18,416 nucleotides of DNA from JBMYYE01 sp049609065 (GCA_049609065.1 JBMYYE010000046.1:1-18416), one strand, 5' to 3'. Counted from the first letter of the stretch, positions 6,397 through 14,656 are shown. The notes: generated by a model from the letters alone, not told the origin. Numbers and translations: made by a program.

Positions 6397-7533
6397 ATGA
6401 GATCACAGATGGCAAAATCCACAGAAAAACAAGCAATTTGGGCATTGGGCGCGATGTCGGGCACGTCTTTGGACGGGATTGATGCCGCATTGGTCAAAAC
6501 CGATGGCATCACGATTGAAGAATTTGGACCGTCTTCCTTTCGGCCTTACACCGATGAAGAACGCGGCGTGATCGCGTCGGGTTTTGGGCTTTGGCAGGGG
6601 GACGCAGGCGTTGATGAGGTCGCAGAACTGATCGAAACCACCCATGCGGCGACGCTATCGCCTTTTGGGGACGCGGAACTTATCGGATTTCATGGTCAGA
6701 CTTTGTCCCATGATCCCCATGGCATGGGAACCCATCAGGCGGGCAATGGGCGCGTCTTGGCGGAGGTGTTGAATACGCCGGTTGTTTGGGATTTTCGTTC
6801 GGCAGATATCGAGCTTGGTGGGGAAGGGGCGCCTTTGGCCCCGTTTTATCACTTTGCGCTGGCCAAACTGATCGATGCGGCGGGGCCTGTTGCGTTCTTG
6901 AATTTAGGTGGCGTGGGCAATATCACATGGGTGGATCCGTCAAAAAACAATCCCGATGATGAAGGCGCGCTTTTGGCATTTGATACGGGGCCTGCCAATG
7001 CGCCGATCAACGATTTGATGCAGATGCGCGTTGGTGTCCCCTATGACAAAGATGGGATTTTGGCCTCAGAAGGTGAAGTCGACGAAGCCATGGTCGAAGA
7101 CTTCTTACAAGATGGGTATTTCTACCGTATGCCGCCTAAGTCGCTGGACCGAAATGATTTTCACGACATGATTGATCGTGTTGAAATCCTTGATGCCCCA
7201 GATGCCTGCGCCACATTAACCGCTATGGCAGCCGCGAGCGCGGCCAAAGCTTTGTCCCATTGCCCATCACTGCCAACGGCGGTTTTGGTCACAGGCGGCG
7301 GGCGCAAAAATCAAACCATGATGGATATGTTGTCATTTTTGATGGACTGCCCTGTGGCGCCTGTCGAAGATGTGGGGTTGGATGGGGATATGCTTGAGGC
7401 GCAGGCCTTTGCCTTCCTCGCGGTGCGCGTGGCGCGCGGGATGACGACATCTTGCCCATCTACCACAGGCGTGCGTGCAGGGGTTGGCGGCGGCACCCAC
7501 TCAAAGCCACAAGGGCTTTTGAAACAGAGTTAA
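6397..7533 (+). CDS. anmK: Anhydro-N-acetylmuramic acid kinase
   Basis: Cleaves the 1,6-anhydro ring of anhydroMurNAc and phosphorylates it to MurNAc-6-phosphate, a cytoplasmic step of peptidoglycan recycling. The 378-aa product matches the family (E. coli AnmK is 369 aa). The ASKHA-type ATP-binding fold is marked by GAMSGTSLDGID (18-29), FHGQTLSHDP, FLNLGGVGNITW, AFDTGPANAPIND and the late VTGGGRKNQTMM. The start is the ATG at 6397 after AGGGA; a second in-frame ATG at 6409 with GAG at 7 nt is nearly as good. No other recycling gene lies beside it; it is divergent from tyrS and ends at a terminator shared with eno. Confidence 0.96.
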   Translation: MRSQMAKSTEKQAIWALGAMSGTSLDGIDAALVKTDGITIEEFGPSSFRPYTDEERGVIASGFGLWQGDAGVDEVAELIETTHAATLSPFGDAELIGFHGQTLSHDPHGMGTHQAGNGRVLAEVLNTPVVWDFRSADIELGGEGAPLAPFYHFALAKLIDAAGPVAFLNLGGVGNITWVDPSKNNPDDEGALLAFDTGPANAPINDLMQMRVGVPYDKDGILASEGEVDEAMVEDFLQDGYFYRMPPKSLDRNDFHDMIDRVEILDAPDACATLTAMAAASAAKALSHCPSLPTAVLVTGGGRKNQTMMDMLSFLMDCPVAPVEDVGLDGDMLEAQAFAFLAVRVARGMTTSCPSTTGVRAGVGGGTHSKPQGLLKQS

Positions 7534-7551
7534 TCGTAAAATAGACGTAAA

Positions 7552-7576
7552 AAAACCCGCTCAAAAGGCGGGTTTT
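7552..7576. terminator. Bidirectional Rho-independent terminator between anmK and eno
   Basis: AAAACCCGC (7552-7560) pairs with GCGGGTTTT (7568-7576) around a 7-nt loop. On the minus strand, serving eno, the stem is followed by a run of seven T; on the plus strand, serving anmK, the T run is four. It sits 18 nt after the anmK stop and 21 nt beyond the eno stop, and can end both convergent transcripts. Confidence 0.9.
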
Positions 7577-7597
7577 CCTTTGGGGTCGTGTGTGCGC

Positions 7598-8872
7598 TTA
7601 TTTCAAAATGCTTGCGCCTGCATATTCCGCAGTTTCGCCGAGCATTTCTTCGATGCGGATCAACTGGTTGTATTTCGCCAACCGGTCAGAGCGCGCCAAA
7701 GAGCCGGTTTTAATCTGGCCACAGTTGAGCGCCACGGCGAGATCGGCAATCGTTGCGTCCTCTGTTTCGCCTGAGCGGTGTGACATCACGGATGTCATGC
7801 GGTTGCGGTGGCAAAGATCCACAGCAGCAATGGTTTCCGTGAGCGTGCCAATTTGGTTCACCTTCACAAGCAATGAGTTGGCTGTGCCTTTTTCGATGCC
7901 CATTTGAATGCGCTCAGGGTTGGTCACGAAAAGATCGTCGCCCACGAGCTGAACCTTATCACCCAACGCATCGGTCAACGCCTTCCAGCCATCCCAGTCA
8001 TCCTCAGAACAGCCATCTTCGATGGAGATAATCGGATAGTCATTCACAAGCTCAGCAAGATAAGTCACGTTTTCATCTGGTGTCAAAGATTTGCCTTCGC
8101 CTGAAAACTCATATTTGCCGTCTTTGAAATATTCAGTCGCGGCACAATCCAATGCGAGATAGATATCTTCACCCGCTTTATAGCCGGCTTTTTCGATGGA
8201 TTTTACAACAAAATCAAGCGCATCACGTGTGGATGCGATATTTGGGGCAAAGCCGCCTTCATCGCCGATCCCAGTGGAAAGGCCTGCATCTTGGAGCTCT
8301 TTTTTCAAGGTGTGGAAGACTTCTGCGCCCATGCGCACGGCCTCTTTGATGGAGGTCGCGGATACTGGCATGATCATGAATTCTTGGATGTCGATCGGGT
8401 TATCCGCATGTTCGCCGCCATTGATGATGTTCATCATTGGAACGGGCAAAACCCGTGCGGATGTGCCGCCGATATAGCGGTAAAGAGGCTGCATGGTGGC
8501 GTCTGCTGCGGCTTTGGCTGTGGCCATGGACACACCTAAAATCGCGTTCGCACCAAGGCGGCCTTTGTTGGCAGTGCCGTCCAATTCGATCATTGCCGCA
8601 TCGATGGCCATTTGTTCGGTTGCGTCCATCCCGAGGAGTTCTTCTGCGATTTCGCCATTTACAAAATCCACGGCTTTTTGCACGCCTTTGCCCATGTAAC
8701 GGGATGCGTCGCCATCGCGCAGCTCAACTGCCTCATAGGCCCCTGTGGACGCACCTGATGGCACAGCCGCGCGGCCCATTGTGCCGTCTTCTAATGTGAC
8801 ATCAACTTCAACGGTTGGGTTGCCTCGGCTGTCGAGGATTTCACGGGCGAAAATATCGATAATAGCGGTCAT
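7598..8872 (-). CDS. eno: Enolase (phosphopyruvate hydratase)
   Basis: Converts 2-phosphoglycerate to phosphoenolpyruvate in glycolysis and gluconeogenesis. The 424-aa length is standard. Recognisable features include the N-terminal AREILDSRGNPTVEVD, the SGASTGAYEAVELRDGD loop, metal ligands in ALDCAATE, SIEDGCSEDDWDGW and VGDDLFVTN, the signature LLVKVNQIGTLTET, and the catalytic-site segment SHRSGETED. The reading frame stays open 54 codons upstream, but the family N-terminus TAIIDIFAREI fixes the start at the ATG at 8872. A weak AGG lies very close to it and an AAAGGA about 11 nt away. It is the last gene of a six-gene minus-strand run. Confidence 0.98.
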   Translation of the reverse strand: MTAIIDIFAREILDSRGNPTVEVDVTLEDGTMGRAAVPSGASTGAYEAVELRDGDASRYMGKGVQKAVDFVNGEIAEELLGMDATEQMAIDAAMIELDGTANKGRLGANAILGVSMATAKAAADATMQPLYRYIGGTSARVLPVPMMNIINGGEHADNPIDIQEFMIMPVSATSIKEAVRMGAEVFHTLKKELQDAGLSTGIGDEGGFAPNIASTRDALDFVVKSIEKAGYKAGEDIYLALDCAATEYFKDGKYEFSGEGKSLTPDENVTYLAELVNDYPIISIEDGCSEDDWDGWKALTDALGDKVQLVGDDLFVTNPERIQMGIEKGTANSLLVKVNQIGTLTETIAAVDLCHRNRMTSVMSHRSGETEDATIADLAVALNCGQIKTGSLARSDRLAKYNQLIRIEEMLGETAEYAGASILK

Positions 8873-8967
8873 GTGCCTAAGATCCTTTGGCATAGATTTT
8901 GCAGATTTATCGCGGTTTAACCCGATCACGCGTGAGAATAAAGGCCTGTTGGCGCTCACAGTTGGGA

Positions 8968-9825
8968 TTAAGTCGCTTTTTGACCCCGAAACATGAGGTA
9001 AAGCCCAGATCCAAGGATCACCACCACCCCCCATAGCATCAGCGCATTGGGTTTTTCGCCAAAAATGCTAATGCCAATGATAAGTGCAAAGATCAGCCGA
9101 AAATACCGAAAGGGTGTCACAACAGACGCATCGGCAATGCGTGTGGCGGTGACAATGGCGTAATAGCCACTCATCCCCATGGCGGCGGCCCCTAAGACAA
9201 AAAGAAATTGCATGGGGCTTGGCATGACTGCGCCGCCTTGGATTAACAAGAGCACAATTCCCACAGGAATGATGGCGGCAAATCCGTAAAACGAAATGAG
9301 GGCAGAGTGGGTTTGCGGTGAAACTTTCTTTGTAGCAAGATCCCTGAGCGCCAAGCCAAATACCGCAACAATCCCCATCAAGGAAGCGGGCTGAAAGTCG
9401 CTGCCGCCGGGTTGGATCACCATCAAAACCCCAACAAAGCCAACGGCGATGGCGCTCCAACGGCGCCAGCGCACGGTTTCCCCAAAGAAAAGCGCAGCCC
9501 CCGCCGTCACGGCCAGAGGCGTGGCTTGTAAAATTGCAGAGGCGGAGGCCAAAGGGATCAGCCAAATCGTGGTGATAAAGCCAGCGGCGCCTGAAAACTC
9601 GCCAAATGTGCGTGCAATAAAGGCAGGTTCATAAATCACGGGATCCGTTGGGGAAATCCCATGGCGGATCAAAGATGCGCCAAAGCCTAGGGTGCCAAAG
9701 GCCCCTAGCATGATAATCACCAAGCCCATCGGCAGGTTTTCAGCAGAATATTTAACAAGACTGTCTTCGAGCGCAAATCCCAACTGGGACCCGATCATTA
9801 AGAAAATTCCTTGGAGGTTTTGCAT
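8968..9825 (-). CDS. EamA-family (DMT superfamily) transporter, tandem copy 1
   Basis: Integral membrane protein of 285 aa with about ten hydrophobic helices arranged as two EamA repeats, the layout of drug/metabolite exporters in the inner membrane. The substrate is unknown. GFALEDSLVKYSAENLP near the first helix, FFGETVRWRRW at the end of the first repeat and TPFRYFRLIF in the second repeat each have a counterpart in the upstream gene, which makes the two clear paralogues. The ATG at 9825 has AGAGGA at 6 nt spacing; an upstream in-frame extension of 20 codons is rejected. It lies 91 bp downstream of the paralogue and 95 bp upstream of eno. Confidence 0.88.
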   Translation of the reverse strand: MQNLQGIFLMIGSQLGFALEDSLVKYSAENLPMGLVIIMLGAFGTLGFGASLIRHGISPTDPVIYEPAFIARTFGEFSGAAGFITTIWLIPLASASAILQATPLAVTAGAALFFGETVRWRRWSAIAVGFVGVLMVIQPGGSDFQPASLMGIVAVFGLALRDLATKKVSPQTHSALISFYGFAAIIPVGIVLLLIQGGAVMPSPMQFLFVLGAAAMGMSGYYAIVTATRIADASVVTPFRYFRLIFALIIGISIFGEKPNALMLWGVVVILGSGLYLMFRGQKAT

Positions 9826-9863
9826 GGCCTGTCCTCTTTGCAGCCTCTCACACAGATCACAGT

Positions 9864-9879
9864 TTTCCTTACGAGGAAA
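9864..9879. repeat. Perfect inverted repeat between the two tandem EamA genes
   Basis: TTTCCT and AGGAAA flank a TACG loop, giving a 6-bp perfect stem. There is no T run in either direction, so it does not look like an intrinsic terminator. It could be an mRNA processing or pausing hairpin, or chance. Confidence 0.3.
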
Positions 9880-9916
9880 GGCCAATTATGTGCCCGTGAA
9901 AAGATGTGATATCAGC

Positions 9917-10813
9917 TTAGGTTTTGTCTTTGTCGCGGTTGCTGCGCCATAGAATATAAAGGCCAGACAAAACAATGAGCGCGCAGCCCACACTCATGGT
10001 GAGGGATAGGCGTTCGCCAAAATAAAACGTCCCAAGCATCACCCCAAAAAGAAGCCGCGAGTAGCGAAACGGGGTTACGGTGGCCACATCACCCGTGCGC
10101 ATGGCGCGCATCAATGCCCCATAGGCCACAACGCCAAATAGGATGGCAACACCCATTGCAAGGCTGACATTTAGGGATAAATCCGCCCACCAGTTTCCGT
10201 CCCAAATCCCAAAGAGCACAGCCGCAACAATGATGGATAGAAAGCCATAAAACCCAAGATGCGCGGTGGAGAGAGCGAGGGGCGCCGCGCGGCTCGCCAA
10301 ATCACGGCCCGCAAAGCCAAGCATTCCCAAAACCGCAAAGATCGAGGCAAAGGTGAATGTATCGCTGGTGGGTTGAAGGACAATAAGCACGCCGATAAAG
10401 CCGATGAAAATCGCCGCCCATCTGCGCCAGCCAACCTGTTCACCAAAAAATATCGCAGCCCCAGCCACCACCACCAAAGGGGCGGCCTGTAAAATGGCCG
10501 TGGCCGATGATAGGGGCGCTAAAGCAAGGGCCAACACATAGAAAAGGCGACCAGATATTTCAAAAAGCACCCGCACCCGCATCGGGCGGGATGTGACATG
10601 AGGTGACCAAAATGCGTGCCCTTTGATGCGAAGTATCGCGGCAAATATAACGGCCCCACCTGCGCCAAAGAGCAGTAAAACCTGTGTCACGGGGATATCG
10701 CGGGCGGCATATTTAAGCGCCGTATCCTCAAGCGCAAATCCCGCCATCGCGGCGACCATAAAGAGGCTCCCGATGAGGTTCGCACGGCCAGTGGATGGGG
10801 GGCGGTGTGTCAC
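9917..10813 (-). CDS. EamA-family (DMT superfamily) transporter, tandem copy 2
   Basis: Inner-membrane transporter of 298 aa with two EamA repeats and about ten helices; the substrate is unknown. It shares with the downstream paralogue the segments GFALEDTALKYAARDIP, FFGEQVGWRRWAAI and TPFRYSRLLF in the same order, so the pair is a tandem duplication. Translation appears to start at the GTG at 10813, which overlaps the fur stop as GTGA. There is no strong Shine-Dalgarno there, consistent with coupling to translation of the regulator gene. The next Met, at residue 19, lies inside the first helix and would truncate it. Confidence 0.88.
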   Translation of the reverse strand: MTHRPPSTGRANLIGSLFMVAAMAGFALEDTALKYAARDIPVTQVLLLFGAGGAVIFAAILRIKGHAFWSPHVTSRPMRVRVLFEISGRLFYVLALALAPLSSATAILQAAPLVVVAGAAIFFGEQVGWRRWAAIFIGFIGVLIVLQPTSDTFTFASIFAVLGMLGFAGRDLASRAAPLALSTAHLGFYGFLSIIVAAVLFGIWDGNWWADLSLNVSLAMGVAILFGVVAYGALMRAMRTGDVATVTPFRYSRLLFGVMLGTFYFGERLSLTMSVGCALIVLSGLYILWRSNRDKDKT

Positions 10814-11223
10814 GGACGCTTAATCGGCACGCCATAAAGTTCGAGCTTGTGACCCTTTAACTTAAACCCTAGTTTTTGTGCGATTTTTTCTTGCAACGCT
10901 TCAATTTCCGGATCAACAAATTCAATAACTTGACCGGTTGATAGGTCAATAAGGTGATCATGGTGTTCGCGTTCGGCATCTTCGTAACGCGCGCGGCCGT
11001 CTTGGAATTCCAGGCGTTCCAAAATGCCGGCTTCTTCGAAAAGCTTCACGGTTCGATAGACCGTGGCGAGAGAAATACGATCATCCACATGAGACGCACG
11101 GTTGTAGAGTTCCTCCACATCAGGGTGGTCATCCGCCCCCTCAAGAACCCCCGCGATCACGCGGCGTTGTTCCGTCATGCGAAGCCCTTTTGCCTCACAG
11201 CGCGCAATAATTGTATCTGGCAT
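10810..11223 (-). CDS. Fur-family metalloregulator, probably Mur-like (manganese/iron)
   Basis: DNA-binding repressor of 137 aa that senses divalent metal. An N-terminal winged helix (about 1-80, with DHPDVEELYNRA and SLATVYRTVKLFEEAGI, the recognition helix) is followed by a metal-binding and dimerisation domain. Ligands of the regulatory site are visible: His33, Glu81, His88 and His90 in EREHHDH, plus the IEF segment and His125. Both CxxC pairs of the structural zinc site of E. coli Fur are absent (DLSTG stands at the first), as is usual for alphaproteobacterial Fur homologues, many of which act as the Mn-responsive regulator Mur. GGGAGG lies 6 nt before the ATG. The gene overlaps the downstream EamA transporter by 4 bp. 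Whether it senses Mn or Fe cannot be settled from the sequence. Confidence 0.92.
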   Translation of the reverse strand: MPDTIIARCEAKGLRMTEQRRVIAGVLEGADDHPDVEELYNRASHVDDRISLATVYRTVKLFEEAGILERLEFQDGRARYEDAEREHHDHLIDLSTGQVIEFVDPEIEALQEKIAQKLGFKLKGHKLELYGVPIKRP

Positions 11224-11237
11224 GATTGCCTCCCGTT

Positions 11238-11263
11238 ATTATGGGTGGTTTTACCCCAGTAAA
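11238..11263 (-). promoter_or_regulatory. Possible fur promoter and operator
   Basis: In the 56-bp gap upstream of fur the minus strand reads CATAAT (11238-11243), a good -10 match. Just upstream lies a dyad, TTTAC-N4-GTAAA (11250-11263), where a bound dimer would cover the promoter spacer. I see no good -35. Autoregulation is common for Fur-family genes, so the dyad is a candidate operator, but it does not match the classical Fur box. Confidence 0.3.
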
Positions 11264-11279
11264 GGGGGAATTGGCTAGC

Positions 11280-12335
11280 TCAAACCTGTCCCTTATTGGA
11301 CAGTAAAATCGAAATCCAACGTGTCGGACCGATTGAGGCAAAGATGATCATCAACATGGAGGTCATAGGCACCGCCAAAATCGCGCCTTGAACGCCCCAG
11401 ATTTTATACCAAAATGTCAACGCAACAAGGACAATGAACGGGCTCATATTTACGGAATTTCCGATGAGGCGCGGCTCAAGGATATTGCCAAAGAATATCT
11501 GCGCAGTGGTGAGAACAACCGCCGCCACCGCCGTCATCCAAATCGAACCGAACTGCATCAAAGTGAGCATCACAGGAAACGCCACGCCGATCATCGACCC
11601 CACATAGGGGATGTAGTTCAAAAGCGCGATCAAAAGCGCCCAGAAGAAGGCAAAATCAATGCCTAAGATACGCAAAAGAATATAAGATGTCAGCCCGAGC
11701 ATGATGTTGATGAGGGTCTTCATCGCGAGGTATCGGCGGATCTGACCGTTGACCTGTTCGAAGATGGATGTCACCTGTTCGGCTTTTTCATCTGAGCGAA
11801 AGGCGCGGGTTACTTTCTTTGCAAAACCTGTGCGTTCACTCATCAAAAAGGACGCATAGAGAACAATGATAAAGACGGTCGTGCCCACTGTGCGCAGGCT
11901 ATAGAGCGCCGTTGAGGCCACGTCGGTGATGCGGATTTTGGAGGTGACCCAATCTTGAATTTCATCGCCATTTTGGAATTCTTCAAGCCCAATCATCGCA
12001 AAACCACGATTGACGAGCTCAAGAATGGTTTTTTGATATTCGGGTAGTTTTGCGATGAGCTGCTCAATATTGCCAGAAATCATCACGCTTAAAAATGTAA
12101 TGCCTGTGGCAAATAAAAACCAAACGGCAAACCGGTGCACCCACATGGGCGCTTTGTTGAAAATAGGCAATTTCGAAAGCGCATCGGTTGCACCCAGCAA
12201 AATATAAACCGCAATCACCGCCATAATGATGGGCCGAATGATCGCCCCCCCCACGACGAGGATATAGACCACCATAATCGCAAGCGCGGTCGCAAATGTA
12301 ATGGTCTGAAACTTGACGAGATCATCTTTTGACAT
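11280..12335 (-). CDS. AI-2E family transporter (PerM/TqsA-like membrane protein)
   Basis: Polytopic inner-membrane protein of 351 aa with about eight hydrophobic segments: two near the N-terminus, another before a long soluble region that begins near residue 75 (GNIEQLIAKLPEYQKTILEL), then helices ending in the conserved LLIALLNYIPYVGSMIGVAFP and ILEPRLIGNSVNMSPFIVLVALTFW. This is the AI-2E/PerM family, whose members include autoinducer-2 exporters and Na+/H+ antiporters. The actual substrate is unknown. The ATG at 12335 lies 2 bp after the stop of the upstream antiporter gene, so the two are cotranscribed and probably coupled; a 40-codon upstream extension overlapping that gene is rejected. 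Confidence 0.9.
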   Translation of the reverse strand: MSKDDLVKFQTITFATALAIMVVYILVVGGAIIRPIIMAVIAVYILLGATDALSKLPIFNKAPMWVHRFAVWFLFATGITFLSVMISGNIEQLIAKLPEYQKTILELVNRGFAMIGLEEFQNGDEIQDWVTSKIRITDVASTALYSLRTVGTTVFIIVLYASFLMSERTGFAKKVTRAFRSDEKAEQVTSIFEQVNGQIRRYLAMKTLINIMLGLTSYILLRILGIDFAFFWALLIALLNYIPYVGSMIGVAFPVMLTLMQFGSIWMTAVAAVVLTTAQIFFGNILEPRLIGNSVNMSPFIVLVALTFWYKIWGVQGAILAVPMTSMLMIIFASIGPTRWISILLSNKGQV

Positions 12336-12337
12336 GC

Positions 12338-13585
12338 TTATACCAGCTCTGGGGACCGACCAAGGCGCGTGGCGACGCGCGCAACGGTAAGACCTTGAAC
12401 AATAATAGAAAAGAGAACCACAATATAGGTGGCAGCAAGGATAATGGGTTTCCATTCCGTGTCAGGGAGGCTCAAAGCCAGTGCAACGGAAATCCCACCT
12501 TTCAGGCCACCCCATGTCATGATCGGAATGACGCCTGGGCTAAAATCGCGGAATGGCTTTAAGATAATAACAGGGATCGCAACCGCTGCGAGCCGCGCAA
12601 TCAGCGCCAAAACAATCGCCAACACACCCGCTATAAACGCGTCACTGGTGAAGGCCACGGCAAAAACCTCAAACCCGATCATTAGGAACAAAACCGCATT
12701 GAGGATTTCATCAATGATTTTCCAAAACCCGTCCACATATTGGCGGGTCATTTCGCTCATGCCATGTTTCATGCCGATATCGCCAATGAAAAGCCCCGCA
12801 ACAACCGCCATGATCGGCGCGGAGAAATGCAACCGCACCGCAAGCGCATAGCCCCCCATGACAAGCCCAAGCGTTAACAAAACCTCAAGCGAATAGTCAT
12901 CAATGCGGCGCATCAACCGGAAAGTAAGCCAGCCTAAAACAGCGCCCAAAACGGCCCCGCCCACGGCCTCTTGGAAGAAAAGCTTGGCCGCACCTGCGAC
13001 ACCTGATCCATGGGCATCCCCATGGGGGAAGGCCAATCCGACAAGCACCAGAAACACCACATAGCCAACCCCATCATTGAAGAGGCTTTCGCCTGCGATT
13101 TTGGTTTCAAGGGTTTTGCGCAAATTTGCCTGACGCAGCACACCCAAAACCGCAACAGGATCCGTTGGTGAAATCAGCGACCCAAACACCAGCGCGATCA
13201 TCAACGGCATACCCGTAAGCCAGCTAAAGCCAACACCAACAATTGCGGTCGAGAGGGCCACACCCAACGTGGCCATTAAAAACACCAAACGCCATTGCCC
13301 ACGTAGATCCGATAATTTCACATGAAGCGCCCCTGCAAAAAGCAAAAGGCCAAGCATACCTTCTAAAAGCGCATCTGAAAAATCGATCCCCGTGATGATC
13401 GCACGCACCTGATCGGCCATACCAAGAGCAGGCCAGATAAGATCAAGCGCCATCACAACAAGGGATGCCAAAAGCGCAACAATCAAAATGCCGATGGCTG
13501 AAGGAAGCTTCAAAAACAGATAGTTAATAGATCCAAAGAGACCGGCCAACACAATAAGAAGGGACGCAATTTCAATGAGATTCAT
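12338..13585 (-). CDS. NhaP-type (CPA1) Na+/H+ antiporter
   Basis: Inner-membrane monovalent cation/proton antiporter of 415 aa with about twelve hydrophobic helices and no C-terminal regulatory domain. CPA1 hallmarks are present: FGSLISPTDPVAVLGVL (134-150), GESLFNDGVGYVVF (165-178, with the Asn170-Asp171 ion-binding pair), and WGGLKGGISVALALSLP near residue 345. It exports Na+ (or K+/Li+) in exchange for protons, expected in a marine organism. The ATG at 13585 has AAGGA about 9 nt upstream; the in-frame extension of 30 codons lacks family similarity. It is first in a run with the AI-2E family gene 2 bp downstream. Confidence 0.93.
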   Translation of the reverse strand: MNLIEIASLLIVLAGLFGSINYLFLKLPSAIGILIVALLASLVVMALDLIWPALGMADQVRAIITGIDFSDALLEGMLGLLLFAGALHVKLSDLRGQWRLVFLMATLGVALSTAIVGVGFSWLTGMPLMIALVFGSLISPTDPVAVLGVLRQANLRKTLETKIAGESLFNDGVGYVVFLVLVGLAFPHGDAHGSGVAGAAKLFFQEAVGGAVLGAVLGWLTFRLMRRIDDYSLEVLLTLGLVMGGYALAVRLHFSAPIMAVVAGLFIGDIGMKHGMSEMTRQYVDGFWKIIDEILNAVLFLMIGFEVFAVAFTSDAFIAGVLAIVLALIARLAAVAIPVIILKPFRDFSPGVIPIMTWGGLKGGISVALALSLPDTEWKPIILAATYIVVLFSIIVQGLTVARVATRLGRSPELV

Positions 13586-13616
13586 GCTCGTTTTCCTTTT
13601 GGGGTGCTTCGTATTT

Positions 13617-13634
13617 GCCCAAAAAAACGGGCGA
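13617..13634. repeat. Small inverted repeat upstream of the antiporter gene
   Basis: GCCC and GGGC flank an A-rich loop of eight bases within the 170-bp divergent region 13586-13755. On the minus strand this would place a short hairpin with a T-rich loop in the antiporter leader. The stem is only 4 bp, so a function is doubtful. Confidence 0.2.
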
Positions 13635-13673
13635 AAGTAACAACAGATTTGAAGCGTCTTAACACAAGCGATC

Positions 13674-13763
13674 ATGGCAGAAAAGAAAAAGAGGATGTTT
13701 TGGGGCTGGTCAAGGGCAACAGATTGCGAAATACCTCAATGGAGGAGAAAATGTCATGAGTAG
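13674..13763 (+). other. Possible 29-codon upstream ORF before the third EamA gene
   Basis: An ATG-started frame of 29 codons (MAEKKKRMFWGWSRATD...) ends in TAG at 13761-13763, overlapping the first codons of the EamA gene in another frame. It begins with a basic Lys-rich stretch and contains three Trp. No Shine-Dalgarno precedes it, and I recognise no family. It is either a leader peptide or, more probably, a chance ORF. Confidence 0.15.
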
Positions 13764-14649
13764 AAAAGCACAGATGGATGCGTTTGGCGCGGTGGCTTTG
13801 GTGCTTGTGGCGGCGCTTCTTGGCTATAATCAAGTGGTGATTAAGCAAGTCAACGAAGGGTTTCAGCCCGTGTTTTTTGCCGGCCTTCGTTCGGCGGGGG
13901 TTGTTGTGTGCCTGTGGCTTTGGATGCGGTTTCGCGGCATTGCGCTTGATCTGAAAACCGCGCGGCTTTGGGGCATCGCAGCCGGGATTGTGTTTTCAAT
14001 TGAATTTACGCTCTTGTTCCTTGCGCTTGATCTTTCGAGCGTGTCGCGAGTGACGGTGATTTTCAATTCTATGCCTGTCTGGCTTGCGATTGGCTCCCAC
14101 TATCTTTTACCGGGCGAACGGTTGCACTTTTGGAAAGCGGTCGGGCTTATCCTTGCTATGGCGGGGGTGGTTGTGGCCATGTTTGAACGCGGTTTTGATT
14201 TCGAAAACGGTAGTTTTATCGGCGATATCTGCGCCCTTGGGGCGGCATTTGGCTGGGCGGGGATTACGCTTATGATGCGGGCGACACCGCTCCAAACATT
14301 GCGCCCTGAAACTCAGCTTTTCTGGCAAGTTTTGGGATCTGCCGTGCTTTTATTGTTGATTTCTCCATTATTTGGCCCGCTGATGCGTGATTTTCAAATG
14401 GTTCACCTTTGGGGTGTGGCGTTTCAAATTGTCATTGTGGTGACGGGTGTTTTTCTGTTTTGGTTTTGGCTGTTGACGATTTATCCCGCCAGCGCCGTTG
14501 CCAGCTTTGGCTTTTTGGCGCCGGTGTTTGGGGTGATGTTTGGCTGGTTGATATTGGGCGAAAGCCTTGGATTTGGTATTGTGTTTGCTTTGGTCTTGGT
14601 GGCGATTGGGGTCTATTTAATCAACCGTCCGCCAAAATTGCGGGACTGA
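13756..14649 (+). CDS. EamA-family (DMT superfamily) transporter
   Basis: Inner-membrane drug/metabolite transporter of 297 aa: two EamA repeats, about ten hydrophobic helices, substrate unknown. A Lys at residue 25 of helix 1 (NQVVIKQVNEG) and a helix 9-10 region (ASFGFLAPVFGVMFGWLILGE) are typical of the family. It lacks the GFALED and TPFRY segments shared by the two minus-strand copies, so it belongs to a different branch. The ATG at 13756 has GGAGGAG at 8 nt spacing. An ATG at 13751 reads only ATG-TCA-TGA and cannot encode the protein. It is divergent from the antiporter operon. Confidence 0.9.
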   Translation: MSRKAQMDAFGAVALVLVAALLGYNQVVIKQVNEGFQPVFFAGLRSAGVVVCLWLWMRFRGIALDLKTARLWGIAAGIVFSIEFTLLFLALDLSSVSRVTVIFNSMPVWLAIGSHYLLPGERLHFWKAVGLILAMAGVVVAMFERGFDFENGSFIGDICALGAAFGWAGITLMMRATPLQTLRPETQLFWQVLGSAVLLLLISPLFGPLMRDFQMVHLWGVAFQIVIVVTGVFLFWFWLLTIYPASAVASFGFLAPVFGVMFGWLILGESLGFGIVFALVLVAIGVYLINRPPKLRD

Positions 14650-14656
14650 TCCCTAG

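Noticed and set aside
8873..9034. 54-codon N-terminal extension of enolase
   Set aside because: Enolase proteins start at the TAIIDIFAREI segment; the extension overlaps the EamA gene end and has no family similarity.
12336..12455. 40-codon N-terminal extension of the AI-2E family protein
   Set aside because: It lies wholly inside the antiporter gene in another frame and is Cys/Tyr/Arg-rich, unlike the family.
13751..13759. ATG-TCA-TGA minigene just before the third EamA start
   Set aside because: It lies 3 nt after the Shine-Dalgarno, too close for efficient initiation, while the ATG at 13756 has ideal 8-nt spacing. Likely coincidence.
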